A stretch of 64,000 bases of DNA from Bacillota bacterium (GTDB lineage Bacteria; Bacillota; Clostridia; Lachnospirales; Lachnospiraceae), in assembly GCA_023423335.1 (NCBI GenBank), contig JAFAFU010000059.1:62001-126000 (forward strand). The letters run 5' to 3'. The notes beneath the pieces are model-generated. The model had not been told where the DNA came from. It saw only the letters and a program-made list of their open reading frames with translations, and did no database searches. The translations under genes were made by a program, and so were the position numbers. This document shows positions 16,932 to 24,664 of the stretch, one piece after another (within the stretch, counting starts at the first letter, position 1; the number at the start of each line of letters is the position of its first letter).

Positions 16932-16948
16932 GCGAAAGCTTAGCTTTT
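16923..16948 (+). terminator. Terminator overlapping a stop codon
   Basis: AAAAGCTAAGC, GAAA loop, GCTTAGCTTTT. The upstream gene's TAA stop is inside the 5' arm. Confidence 0.8.
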
Positions 16949-17043
16949 ATGGTAAAGATTGCTAAAACGTTATAGAAAAAAATACCTTGCATTATAAAAA
17001 TATTATAAAAAAAATAAAATCTAAAAATGTAAATAAAAAAAAC

Positions 17044-17072
17044 TTGTACAAATTTCCAATTAATGTTATTAT
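17044..17072 (+). promoter_or_regulatory. Promoter of the CBM36 xylanase gene
   Basis: TTGTAC (17044-17049), 17-base spacer, TATTAT (17067-17072), in a very A-rich stretch, giving a leader of about 115 bases. The 261-base gap before the gene otherwise holds no gene. Confidence 0.5.
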
Positions 17073-17192
17073 AAAAATGTAAATATTTACCTAATCCATG
17101 CTTTAGCTGCCAAAAGGTTTGTCTAAGGCATAGAAGTGTCACAACTCGAGTTGTACTGTAGCATTTTCATCCAACCAGAAAGGAGGAGACAA

Positions 17193-18308
17193 ATGAAGCA
17201 AAAAAGATCGAGGTTATTTATGGCAATGGTGATGTGTTTTGCCCTTACGTTTCCTGCAGTAAACGTACAGGCTGCAACAACAATCACATCAAATCAATCC
17301 GGTACCCAGGACGGCTATTATTATGAGCTGTGGAAGGATTCCGGAACCACAAGCATGACGCTCAACAGCGGCGGAACCTTCAGCTGCCAGTGGAGTAACA
17401 TCAATAATGCATTATTCCGCAGAGGCAGAAAGTTCAATGAGACGCAGACGCATCAGCAAATTGGAAACATATCCGTTAACTACAATGCCAGTTACTCGCC
17501 AAATGGCAATTCTTACTTATGTATCTATGGGTGGACGGTCGACCCGCTCGTGGAATATTACATTGTTGACAGCTGGGGCAGTTGGCGTCCGCCGGGAGCA
17601 TCTTCCAAGGGCACCATTACCGTAGACGGGGGCACCTATGATATCTATGAGACTACCCGAACCAACCAGCCTTCCATTAAAGGTACGGCAACCTTCCAGC
17701 AGTATTGGAGCGTCCGTACGTCAAAGCGTACGAGCGGAACCATATCGGTCAGCCAACACTTTAATGCCTGGGAGAGCAGAGGAATGCGAATGGGAAAGAT
17801 GTATGAATGCTCCCTTACGGTAGAGGGCTATCAAAGCAGTGGTAGTGCTAATGTGACCAGCAATACGATTACAATCGGCGGAGGCGGCGGTCCGACACCG
17901 ACACCGACTCCAGGTCCGACACCAACTCCACCTCCTGGAGGCGGTACAACTACGAGAGTGGAATGCGAGAATATGACCAAGTCCGGTCCGTACGCAGGGA
18001 ATATCAGTTCCCCGTTCTCCGGAGTTGCGCTGTATGCCAATAATGATCTGGTGAAATACACGCAGTATTTCGCAAGCGGCACTCACAGCTTTTCGCTCCG
18101 TGGCTGTTCGAATAACTCCAGCACGGCCAGAGTCGACTTAAAAATCGGCGGCCAGACAAAGGGTAGCTTCTACTTCGGTGGGAGCAATCCTGCAGTTTAC
18201 ACGATAAACAATGTCAGCCATGGAACCGGTAATCAGGAGATCCAACTGGTTGTAACGACCGATACCGGGCAATGGGATGCATTCCTGGATTACCTGGAGA
18301 TTAGGTAA
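17193..18308 (+). CDS. Secreted endo-1,4-beta-xylanase, GH11 plus CBM36
   Basis: Hydrolyses internal xylan bonds outside the cell. The 371 residues hold, in order: a signal peptide (about 1-27, ending NVQAA), a GH11 jelly roll (about 30-225), a Gly/Pro/Thr linker (GGGPTPTPTPGPTPTPPPGG) and a C-terminal CBM36-like domain (about 250-371). The nucleophile Glu is in PLVEYYIVDSWG and the acid/base Glu in LTVEGYQSSGSA; the thumb is PSIKGTATFQQYWSVR. The CBM (VECENMTKSGPYAG ... YLEIR) resembles calcium-dependent xylan binders. ATG 17193 is chosen because AGGAGGAG directly precedes it; upstream in-frame codons lack a ribosome site. Both catalytic signatures are intact. Confidence 0.93.
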   Translation: MKQKRSRLFMAMVMCFALTFPAVNVQAATTITSNQSGTQDGYYYELWKDSGTTSMTLNSGGTFSCQWSNINNALFRRGRKFNETQTHQQIGNISVNYNASYSPNGNSYLCIYGWTVDPLVEYYIVDSWGSWRPPGASSKGTITVDGGTYDIYETTRTNQPSIKGTATFQQYWSVRTSKRTSGTISVSQHFNAWESRGMRMGKMYECSLTVEGYQSSGSANVTSNTITIGGGGGPTPTPTPGPTPTPPPGGGTTTRVECENMTKSGPYAGNISSPFSGVALYANNDLVKYTQYFASGTHSFSLRGCSNNSSTARVDLKIGGQTKGSFYFGGSNPAVYTINNVSHGTGNQEIQLVVTTDTGQWDAFLDYLEIR

Positions 18309-18367
18309 ACTGCGGCGGCGGATGTTATTGAGCTTTAATTTGAAACCGAACCTTTCTATGTAATAAG

Positions 18368-18399
18368 AAAACCCGGCGGGATATTCCCGCCGGGCTTTT
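18368..18399. terminator. Bidirectional terminator between two GH11 genes
   Basis: CCCGGCGGG (18372-18380) and CCCGCCGGG (18386-18394) with flanking AAAA and TTTT, serving the converging xylanase genes. Confidence 0.85.
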
Positions 18400-18446
18400 C
18401 TGTGATATCCGCGGCGTGAGCAGCAATCCGCCGGGTCAGTAATCCG

Positions 18447-19085
18447 TTACCATACCGTTACGTTAGCGCTTCCGCTGCTTAGAGATCCCTCTACGGCCAT
18501 TGCCTGGAAGACCCACTCACTCCCCAAATTCATTCCCGTGCTTCTCCAGCCGAGAGCATGGTTGGCAAAAGTGATTCTGGCATTGGTTCCGGTCGACCGT
18601 TTCGATATACGGACGCTCCAGTATTGCGGGTAGGTTTGAGTGCCGTCAATGGAAGGCCCGTTGTACCGTATAGTCTGATAGATATTATAGCTCCCCCCGT
18701 CACTGTTTACATTTCCCCGATAGGTTCCGGTAGGCCGGTAAGTACCCCAGCTGTCAACAATATAATATTCTACGAGAGGGCTTCTGGTCCACCCATAGAA
18801 AGTCAAATATGCATTGCCGGAGGGCAGCCAGGTACCGGCATTATAAGTGCATATTGTGGTGGGTGATCCGGGAAGCCAGCCTTTCCCGACACTAAACAAA
18901 TCGCAGCCTGCCCAGGTAACGCTGTAATTACCGCCGGATCCATTGACAGCATTGAATGTCCCGTAAGAACTGGGCCAATAATGCCAGTAGTTGGTGGTTG
19001 CATATGCGGCGCCCGCAAACGTGCCGGTAAAACTCAATAAAATTGCAGAACATAACGCAAAAACTTTCTTATTCAGCCTTCTCAT
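18447..19085 (-). CDS. Secreted GH11 xylanase, single domain
   Basis: 212 residues: signal peptide (about 1-28, hydrophobic FALCSAILLSFTGTFAGAAYA) and one GH11 domain. The nucleophile motif PLVEYYIVDSWG is intact. The acid/base region reads MAVEGSLSSGSA, so Tyr-Gln of the usual EGYQS is Ser-Leu. The thumb is PSIDGTQTYPQYWSVR. There is no binding module. ATG 19085 is chosen for the AAGGAGG six bases upstream; the frame remains open further upstream but there it overlaps the leader. Its promoter lies about 290 bases upstream, giving a long leader. Function as a xylanase is likely. Confidence 0.88.
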   Translation of the reverse strand: MRRLNKKVFALCSAILLSFTGTFAGAAYATTNYWHYWPSSYGTFNAVNGSGGNYSVTWAGCDLFSVGKGWLPGSPTTICTYNAGTWLPSGNAYLTFYGWTRSPLVEYYIVDSWGTYRPTGTYRGNVNSDGGSYNIYQTIRYNGPSIDGTQTYPQYWSVRISKRSTGTNARITFANHALGWRSTGMNLGSEWVFQAMAVEGSLSSGSANVTVW

Positions 19086-19111
19086 ACAATAATCCTCCTT
19101 AATATAATTTG

Positions 19112-19131
19112 ATTCGCTGCCGCTTACCTGC
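19112..19131 (-). promoter_or_regulatory. Conserved 20-base leader element (copy 1)
   Basis: On the minus strand this reads GCAGGTAAGCGGCAGCGAAT, and it lies just upstream of the ribosome site of the GH11 gene. The same element with two changes (18 of 20 identical) stands at the same place before the GH11 gene at 23333. The role is unknown. Confidence 0.5.
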
Positions 19132-19377
19132 CGGCCTGTTAAAATATTGTTGATAAACCACTCCCTTTCATGCTGATAAATGGTTGTTCTCTTTGCAGAA
19201 CATAACATGTCCGATGTAAAATTGCCTGTAGCTATAAAATGTGCTGTTTTCATGCAGGGTGGAGGGAATTTAGTAAAATATGAGTGAAAGAATTGAGAAA
19301 ATCATCCGGGAACAGATCGCTGACAGCAGATAATCCTTCAGATAAAAATTAAATTGATGTAATTGTGTCTTGTCCCA

Positions 19378-19406
19378 ATTATATCATCATTGTATATATA
19401 TGTAAA
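19378..19406 (-). promoter_or_regulatory. Promoter of GH11 gene (copy 1)
   Basis: On the minus strand: TTTACA (19401-19406), 17-base spacer, TATAAT (19378-19383). The upstream AT-rich block is shared with the promoter at 24357. The 485-base gap 19086-19570 holds this, the leader and the clpB promoter. Confidence 0.65.
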
Positions 19407-19460
19407 TAATAACTGATAAATATTGTAAATTATGGAGCCGATATCCATATAAAAACCCTC

Positions 19461-19489
19461 TTGCATTATTATGATCTAAATGTTATAGT
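19461..19489 (+). promoter_or_regulatory. Sigma-A-type promoter of clpB
   Basis: TTGCAT (19461-19466), 17-base spacer, TATAGT (19484-19489), start about 19496. I see neither a CIRCE inverted repeat nor a CtsR heptad repeat, which usually control clpB in Firmicutes. Confidence 0.6.
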
Positions 19490-19570
19490 AGATATAGAAC
19501 AAATATGACACGTTGCCTGTTTTATATTTGCATGACCGGAACGAAAAGGTTCAAAGGAGGAACGAAGAAG

Positions 19571-22153
19571 ATGAATATTAATAAATTTACTCAGAATTCT
19601 CTGCAGGCGGTACAGGACTGTGAGAAGCTGACCTATGAATACGGGCACCAGGAGATTGATGTGGAGCATCTGCTCTATAGCCTGTTAAAGCTGGAGGACA
19701 GTCTGATTCGCAGGCTGTTTGAGAAGATGGATAAGAATACGGAGGTATTCCTGGCGCAGGTGAAGGGCCTGCTTGCCAAGAGACCGAAGGTATCCGGCGG
19801 GCAGCACTATATCAGTAATGACTTGAATAAGATTCTGATCCATGGAGAGGATGAGGCAAAGCTTATGGGTGATTCCTATGTATCCGTGGAGCACCTGTTC
19901 CTTGCCATGCTGAAAGCTCCCGGCAGGAATGTGCAGCAATTATTCAGTGATTTTGGGATTACCAGGGAAGAATTTTTAAAAGTGCTCCAGTCCGTCCGGG
20001 GCAACCAGAGGGTGGTCAGTGATAATCCGGAGGCCACCTATGATACCCTCGAACGATTTGGCTATGACCTTGTAGCCCGGGCAAGAGACCAGAAGCTGGA
20101 CCCTGTCATCGGCCGCGATTCTGAGATCCGGAACGTTATCCGCATCCTTTCCCGTAAGACGAAGAACAATCCCGTCCTGATTGGGGAACCCGGGGTCGGC
20201 AAAACCGCAGTTGTGGAGGGCCTGGCCCAGAGGATTGTTAAAGGAGATGTCCCGCAGTCTTTGAGGGATAAGAAGCTGTTTGCCTTGGATATGGGCTCTT
20301 TGGTGGCAGGAGCAAAATACCGCGGTGAATTCGAGGAACGGCTGAAGGCAGTTCTTGAGGAGGTTAAGAAGAGCGAGGGACGGATTATCCTGTTTATTGA
20401 TGAGCTTCATACCATCGTAGGAGCCGGAAGGACGGAGGGTTCCATGGATGCCGGCAATATGCTGAAGCCGATGTTAGCCAGAGGCGAGCTCCATTGTATC
20501 GGCGCCACGACCCTGAATGAATATCGGCAGTATATTGAGAAGGATGCTGCCCTGGAACGCAGATTTCAGCCGGTTATGGTGGAGGAGCCCAGTGTGGAGG
20601 ATACCATCTCGATCTTAAGAGGGCTGAAGGAACGGTATGAGGTGTTCCACGGTGTGAAAATTGCGGATGGGGCGCTGGTCAGTGCCGCGGCTCTTTCAAA
20701 CCGCTATATCTCTGACCGGTTCCTTCCGGATAAGGCAATTGATCTGGTGGATGAGGCTTGCGCGTTGATTAAGACGGAGCTGGATTCCATGCCGACGGAG
20801 CTGGATGATATGCAGCGCCGGATTATGCAGATGGAAATTGAAGAGGCAGCCCTGAAGAAGGAAAACGACAGGCTTAGTAAAGATCGTCTGGCAGAGCTTC
20901 AGAGGGAGCTGGCAGAGCAGCGGGATGACTTTGCCGGGGCAAAGGCCAGATGGGATAATGAGAAGGCTGCCGTCGGGAAGGTTCATAAGCTGAGGGAGGC
21001 TTTGGAAGAGCTGAATAATGAGATCGAGGTGGCCGAGAGAAATTATGACCTGAATAAAGCAGCCGAATTAAAATACGGAAGGCTTCCCGAGCTGCAGAAG
21101 CAGCTGCGAAATGAGGAAGAGAGACTTAAAACCGGGGAAAATATCCTGGTCCATGAGAATGTCAGTGAAGAGGAGATTGCCAGGATTATCTCCCGGTGGA
21201 CCGGAATTCCGGTGACAAAGCTGACTGAAAGCGAGCGCAACAAGACTCTGCACCTTGGCGAGGAGCTTCATAAGAGAGTCATCGGCCAGGAGGAGGGTGT
21301 TGAGAAGGTTTCGGATGCCATACTAAGATCGAAAGCCGGGATCAAGGATCCGAAGAAGCCGATCGGTTCCTTCCTGTTCCTCGGTCCGACCGGGGTCGGG
21401 AAGACGGAGCTGGCTAAAGCGCTGGCAGAAAGCCTCTTTGACAACGAGCAGAATATCATCCGGATTGATATGAGTGAATATATGGAGAAGCACTCCGTAG
21501 CAAGGCTGATTGGAGCTCCTCCGGGCTATGTGGGCTATGAGGAGGGAGGCCAGCTGACGGAGGCAGTCAGAAGAAAACCCTATGCGGTTATCCTGTTTGA
21601 TGAGGTGGAGAAGGCTCATCCCGAGGTGTTCAATGTACTGTTGCAGGTGCTGGATGATGGCAGAATCACAGACGCCCAGGGACGAACGGTGGATTTTAAA
21701 AATACCATTATCATCCTTACCTCCAATATCGGCTCCAGATATCTTCTGGAGGGGGTCACAGAGAACGGAATAATCAGCTCCTCCTGCGAGAAGCAGGTGA
21801 TGCAGGAATTAAGGGCAGCCTTCCGGCCGGAATTTTTGAACCGGCTGGATGAAATCATCTTGTTCAAACCCTTAAGCAGAGATAATATCAAACGTATCAT
21901 CGGGCTTATGGAAGCCGATATCAATAAACGCCTGGCGGACAGGGAGATTATGATCAGGCTGACGGACAGAGCCAGGAGCTATATTGCGGATAGTTCTTAT
22001 GATCCGGCATACGGTGCAAGGCCGCTGAAGCGCTTCCTGCAGAAGAATGTGGAAACCTTGTGTGCGAGGCTGATCTTAAGCGACCAGGCAGGAGCCGGAG
22101 ACACCATCCTGATTGATGAAGGACAAAACGGGCTCAGTGCCCATGTGGAATAA
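19571..22153 (+). CDS. clpB: ClpB disaggregase (Hsp104 family)
   Basis: A hexameric AAA+ chaperone that, with DnaK, threads and rescues aggregated proteins. The 860 residues show the N domain with two Clp repeats (1-145). The first ATPase has Walker A GEPGVGKTAVVEG near 205 and Walker B ILFIDELHTIVGAG. The long middle coiled coil spans about 400-525 (many DRLAELQRELAEQ-type heptads), which marks ClpB rather than ClpA/C. The second ATPase has Walker A GPTGVGKTELAKAL near 605 and ILFDEVEKAHPEV. ATG 19571 follows AAAGGAGG; an upstream in-frame ATG at 19505 has no such site. Confidence 0.96.
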   Translation: MNINKFTQNSLQAVQDCEKLTYEYGHQEIDVEHLLYSLLKLEDSLIRRLFEKMDKNTEVFLAQVKGLLAKRPKVSGGQHYISNDLNKILIHGEDEAKLMGDSYVSVEHLFLAMLKAPGRNVQQLFSDFGITREEFLKVLQSVRGNQRVVSDNPEATYDTLERFGYDLVARARDQKLDPVIGRDSEIRNVIRILSRKTKNNPVLIGEPGVGKTAVVEGLAQRIVKGDVPQSLRDKKLFALDMGSLVAGAKYRGEFEERLKAVLEEVKKSEGRIILFIDELHTIVGAGRTEGSMDAGNMLKPMLARGELHCIGATTLNEYRQYIEKDAALERRFQPVMVEEPSVEDTISILRGLKERYEVFHGVKIADGALVSAAALSNRYISDRFLPDKAIDLVDEACALIKTELDSMPTELDDMQRRIMQMEIEEAALKKENDRLSKDRLAELQRELAEQRDDFAGAKARWDNEKAAVGKVHKLREALEELNNEIEVAERNYDLNKAAELKYGRLPELQKQLRNEEERLKTGENILVHENVSEEEIARIISRWTGIPVTKLTESERNKTLHLGEELHKRVIGQEEGVEKVSDAILRSKAGIKDPKKPIGSFLFLGPTGVGKTELAKALAESLFDNEQNIIRIDMSEYMEKHSVARLIGAPPGYVGYEEGGQLTEAVRRKPYAVILFDEVEKAHPEVFNVLLQVLDDGRITDAQGRTVDFKNTIIILTSNIGSRYLLEGVTENGIISSSCEKQVMQELRAAFRPEFLNRLDEIILFKPLSRDNIKRIIGLMEADINKRLADREIMIRLTDRARSYIADSSYDPAYGARPLKRFLQKNVETLCARLILSDQAGAGDTILIDEGQNGLSAHVE

Positions 22154-22198
22154 AATAAACAAGATGAATTGGTAAGCCAATTCATCTTGTTTATTTTA
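22151..22198. terminator. Long perfect bidirectional terminator between clpB and the FGE-like gene
   Basis: A 22-bp perfect stem (arms 22151-22172 and 22177-22198) around TAAG; the first three bases are the clpB stop codon. It serves both converging genes. Confidence 0.85.
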
Positions 22199-22227
22199 GC
22201 ACATTTTAATTAATTTTGCCGCTACGG

Positions 22228-23067
22228 TCAGTTCGCGTTGCGGCATACCCGCAAACCCATATCGTCTGCCGTATTGTTGGCATCCCATCTGTCCCTGAAA
22301 GCCGGCTCGCAGCAGAAGAGGTCGCCGAGCCAGCCGCCGCCCTTCAGTACCCGCCAGGAGCCGCCATTATCGCCTGTGCTGTCCAAATCTGTGTACCAGT
22401 CCCAACACCATTCCCTGACATTTCCCGACATATCATATAGTCCTAATTCATTGGCTTTCTTACCGCCGACAGGTTTTGTCTGATTATGGTTGTTTTCTAC
22501 CGCAGGCCAGTTCCAAAATCCTGTTAAGATCTCATTTCCCGAATTTATCCAATACCATGCTGCTTCATCCACACTATCGCTTCCGCTGTAGGTATAGCTC
22601 TTACTCTTTCGGCCTCCGCCCGCGGCATATTCCCACTCGGCTTCTGTCAGCAGCCGGTAACCATTCGCCCCCTCATTGATCGTTACCATCCACTTTACAT
22701 TGTCGAGTTCACTCCTATTATCCGGGTCCTTCTTATCTTTATCTATATTGTAATACGGCTCCAAGCCCGCTTTTATACTTCTTTTATTGCAATATTCAAT
22801 ACTGTCATACCAGCTTACCGATTCTACCGGCAGATCATCACCTTTAAATCCCGAGGGATTACTTTCCATTACCTCCATCCACTCTTTTTGGGTCACCTCA
22901 TATTTACCGATATAAAAGTCTGCTATTGTTATGCTTTCTCCGTAATAATTGGATTTTGTATTCACAAAAGTCCCGCCTTTGACTAATACCAGTCCATCTG
23001 TCTTTTTAGAACAGGCGCCGAAAACAGCCGTAACAGCCAGTATAAGTAAAATTATCCGTTTTTTCAT
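22228..23067 (-). CDS. Lipoprotein with formylglycine-generating-enzyme (SUMF1) domain
   Basis: 279 residues. A type II signal peptide ends in a lipobox (AVFGACSKK, Cys about 20), so the protein is anchored outside the membrane. The rest is a SUMF1/FGE-sulfatase domain: VKGGTFVNTKSN, ISKYEVTQ-like GKYEVTQKEWMEVM, LPVESVSWYDSIEYCN, YRLLTEAEWEYAA, GLYDMSGNVREWCWDWY, VLKGGGW and GLRVCRN. True FGE oxidises a sulfatase Cys to formylglycine using an active Cys pair. I cannot confirm that pair here (the C-terminal Cys residues are at DLFCCEP and RVCRN), and no sulfatase is nearby, so it may be a binding variant. ATG 23067 follows AGGAGAGG; the position among xylanase genes suggests a link to the cell surface. 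Confidence 0.85.
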   Translation of the reverse strand: MKKRIILLILAVTAVFGACSKKTDGLVLVKGGTFVNTKSNYYGESITIADFYIGKYEVTQKEWMEVMESNPSGFKGDDLPVESVSWYDSIEYCNKRSIKAGLEPYYNIDKDKKDPDNRSELDNVKWMVTINEGANGYRLLTEAEWEYAAGGGRKSKSYTYSGSDSVDEAAWYWINSGNEILTGFWNWPAVENNHNQTKPVGGKKANELGLYDMSGNVREWCWDWYTDLDSTGDNGGSWRVLKGGGWLGDLFCCEPAFRDRWDANNTADDMGLRVCRNAN

Positions 23068-23100
23068 TGAGACCTCTCCTTTAACTGATCGTAAAATTGT

Positions 23101-23182
23101 AAGGGGCAACGGCCTGTCAATCCGCCTCCGGCCGTGTCGAAGGCCGTTTGTTTGAAACGGCCGGAGGCGGATCGTGCCCCTT
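23101..23182. repeat. GC-rich inverted-repeat element, MITE-like
   Basis: Outer arms AAGGGGCA (23101-23108) and TGCCCCTT (23175-23182) enclose a 15-bp perfect stem, ATCCGCCTCCGGCCG (23120-23134) with CGGCCGGAGGCGGAT (23158-23172). It is far richer in G+C than its surroundings, suggesting a mobile or imported element. Confidence 0.55.
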
Positions 23183-23261
23183 TGCTCCTATAAAAGGTAA
23201 TATTTAAATAGTGTGCAGATAAGTTTTATTTTAAAATGCATCCGGCTGCCCTATTACACTG

Positions 23262-23322
23262 CCGGGCGGCCTTTGTGTCTTTAAGGCGGCCTTCGCTCTT
23301 ACAGGGGCAAAAGCCGCCCCGG
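23262..23322. repeat. Second GC-rich hairpin element
   Basis: CCGGGCGGC (23262-23270) pairs with GCCGCCCCGG (23313-23322), with one bulged C. Inside are two more GGCGGCC-type segments and AGGGGCAAAAGCC, which resembles AGGGGCAACGGCC of the element at 23101. It could act as a terminator for the minus-strand GH11 gene, though no T run is seen. Confidence 0.4.
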
Positions 23323-23332
23323 ACGAAGGATT

Positions 23333-23926
23333 TTAGTTAACGGTTACATCAGCACTGCCGCTACTGCCGCCCCATCCTTCTGTTGCTACGATACAGTAGT
23401 TTGTACCGCCTACACTCTGTCCCAGACTTCTCCAGCCTGCGAAGTGCTGAGCGAGATCTACACCGCTGCTGCCGCTGCCGCTGCAATTGTACTGGGTAAA
23501 GGTTGTGTAGCCCTGAATGGAAGGTCCTGTCACCGTAGTCTTGTATAAGGTGTAGTTACCTCTGCCGTTGACAGGATACGTGCCGACGTAAGTGCCGCCG
23601 CCGCGTCCGATGTAATACTCTACAAGCGGTCCGGTAAGCCATCCATAGACGCCAAAATACTGAGCGCCGCTAGCGTAGCCTGACCAGGTCATAACTCTGC
23701 TTCCGGAGGGATTGTAGCCCTTACCGGCAACAAAATTATTGATATTGCTCCAGTTAACCTTGTAATGACCGCCGGATAAATTCTGGTAGGTTACTGTCCC
23801 GCCTTGACCGCTGTCCCAACACTGGGAATAGTTTGTTGCTGATAATGCTGTTACTGTAAACAGCATGGTCAGGCAAACTGAAACTGCCACTAACACCATA
23901 ATTTTCTTTCTACTAAACATACGCAT
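23333..23926 (-). CDS. Divergent secreted GH11-family protein
   Basis: 197 residues: signal peptide (about 1-29, LVAVSVCLTMLFTVTALSA) plus a GH11-like jelly roll. The nucleophile region is PLVEYYIGRGGG; the Asp-Ser-Trp-Gly that follows EYYIV in both neighbours is replaced by Gly-Arg-Gly-Gly. The acid/base region reads VATEGWGGSSGSA, one residue longer than the usual motif. The thumb PSIQGYTTFTQYNCSG lacks the WSVR of the other two. Both catalytic Glu residues remain, so activity is possible but specificity may differ. ATG 23926 fits the AGGGGG ribosome site. Confidence 0.85.
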   Translation of the reverse strand: MRMFSRKKIMVLVAVSVCLTMLFTVTALSATNYSQCWDSGQGGTVTYQNLSGGHYKVNWSNINNFVAGKGYNPSGSRVMTWSGYASGAQYFGVYGWLTGPLVEYYIGRGGGTYVGTYPVNGRGNYTLYKTTVTGPSIQGYTTFTQYNCSGSGSSGVDLAQHFAGWRSLGQSVGGTNYCIVATEGWGGSSGSADVTVN

Positions 23927-23948
23927 AATTTTTCCCCCTAATATTTTT

Positions 23949-23968
23949 ATTTGCTGCTGCTTACCTGC
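23949..23968 (-). promoter_or_regulatory. Conserved 20-base leader element (copy 2)
   Basis: On the minus strand GCAGGTAAGCAGCAGCAAAT, directly upstream of the AGGGGG ribosome site. It matches the element at 19112-19131 in 18 of 20 positions. Confidence 0.5.
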
Positions 23969-24356
23969 ACACTATTTGAATATTACCTCTTTTTGCGAAC
24001 CTCCGGCGGTCACTTTTCCCTCCCCTGGAAAAAAATTCTTAAGACAACCTCAGAATATCGGGTTAACCTGTGTAATCCTTTTGAAAGCCACAAAGAACCT
24101 GGAATTAGTCAAAAAAATGAAATACAAACCAGTGCATTGCTAACTGCTTCATTTTGAATGTAGATTTATTACGGTCCGTATAAAAAGTGAAATTATTCCT
24201 GCCTGAAAAATTCGTAAGATACAAGCTCATTGGATTTGTGAAAATGTCGTGACAATAGAAAGCGCAGCAGGCTGTTATGAAAAAATAACATGCAGATTAA
24301 GATCTCGTGTGTAACGCAGCTAAGTTGGAAAATTATTGTAATTATTTCTAGCCTTG

Positions 24357-24384
24357 ATTATATCACTGTGGATATATTTGTAAA
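24357..24384 (-). promoter_or_regulatory. Promoter of the divergent GH11 gene
   Basis: On the minus strand: TTTACA (24379-24384), 16-base spacer, TATAAT (24357-24362). The sequence around it parallels the promoter at 19378. The leader would be about 420 bases. Confidence 0.6.
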
Positions 24385-24415
24385 TAAATAGTTACATACA
24401 TTGTTAATTATGTAC

Positions 24416-24600
24416 AAAATTTGGAATAAAAGTAGGCATTTTCCCTAAAAAGCTTTGAATAACGGTAATCTAAAAGAGCAGAGTTCTGTCATTTTTACTT
24501 TCTGAAACCTATACAGGTCAGGGTCATCCCGGCGATAACAGAACAAATATTTGTCCTATAATGTCATAGAAGATGTACCCGGATGTCAAGGGAATTAGAA
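24416..24600. other. Non-coding stretch between divergent promoters
   Basis: Part of the 738-base gap 23927-24664. No gene is visible. GTTCTGT (24483-24489) and ACAGAAC (24538-24544) form a small inverted repeat around a region with short internal pairing. Confidence 0.4.
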
Positions 24601-24627
24601 AATAATGTTTTTTTGCAGGGAAACATA

Positions 24628-24636
24628 TGGTATAAT
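24628..24636 (+). promoter_or_regulatory. Extended -10 promoter of the sugar ABC operon
   Basis: TGGTATAAT, an extended -10 form, about 29 bases before the start codon. A TTGCAG at 24613 could also pair with TATAAA at 24637 (18-base spacer). Confidence 0.5.
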
Positions 24637-24664
24637 TATAAAAGAAAGCATTTGGGAGGATTGT

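Noticed and set aside
19279..19332. 17-codon frame (MSERIEKIIREQIADSR) upstream of the GH11 gene
   Set aside because: It is on the opposite strand within the leader, very short, and has no support beyond a weak ribosome site.
23940..24350. Possible c-di-GMP riboswitch in the GH11 leader
   Set aside because: The conserved GEMM and c-di-GMP-II core sequences are not found; only a GACCGCCGGAGGTTC-like GC-rich patch is seen.
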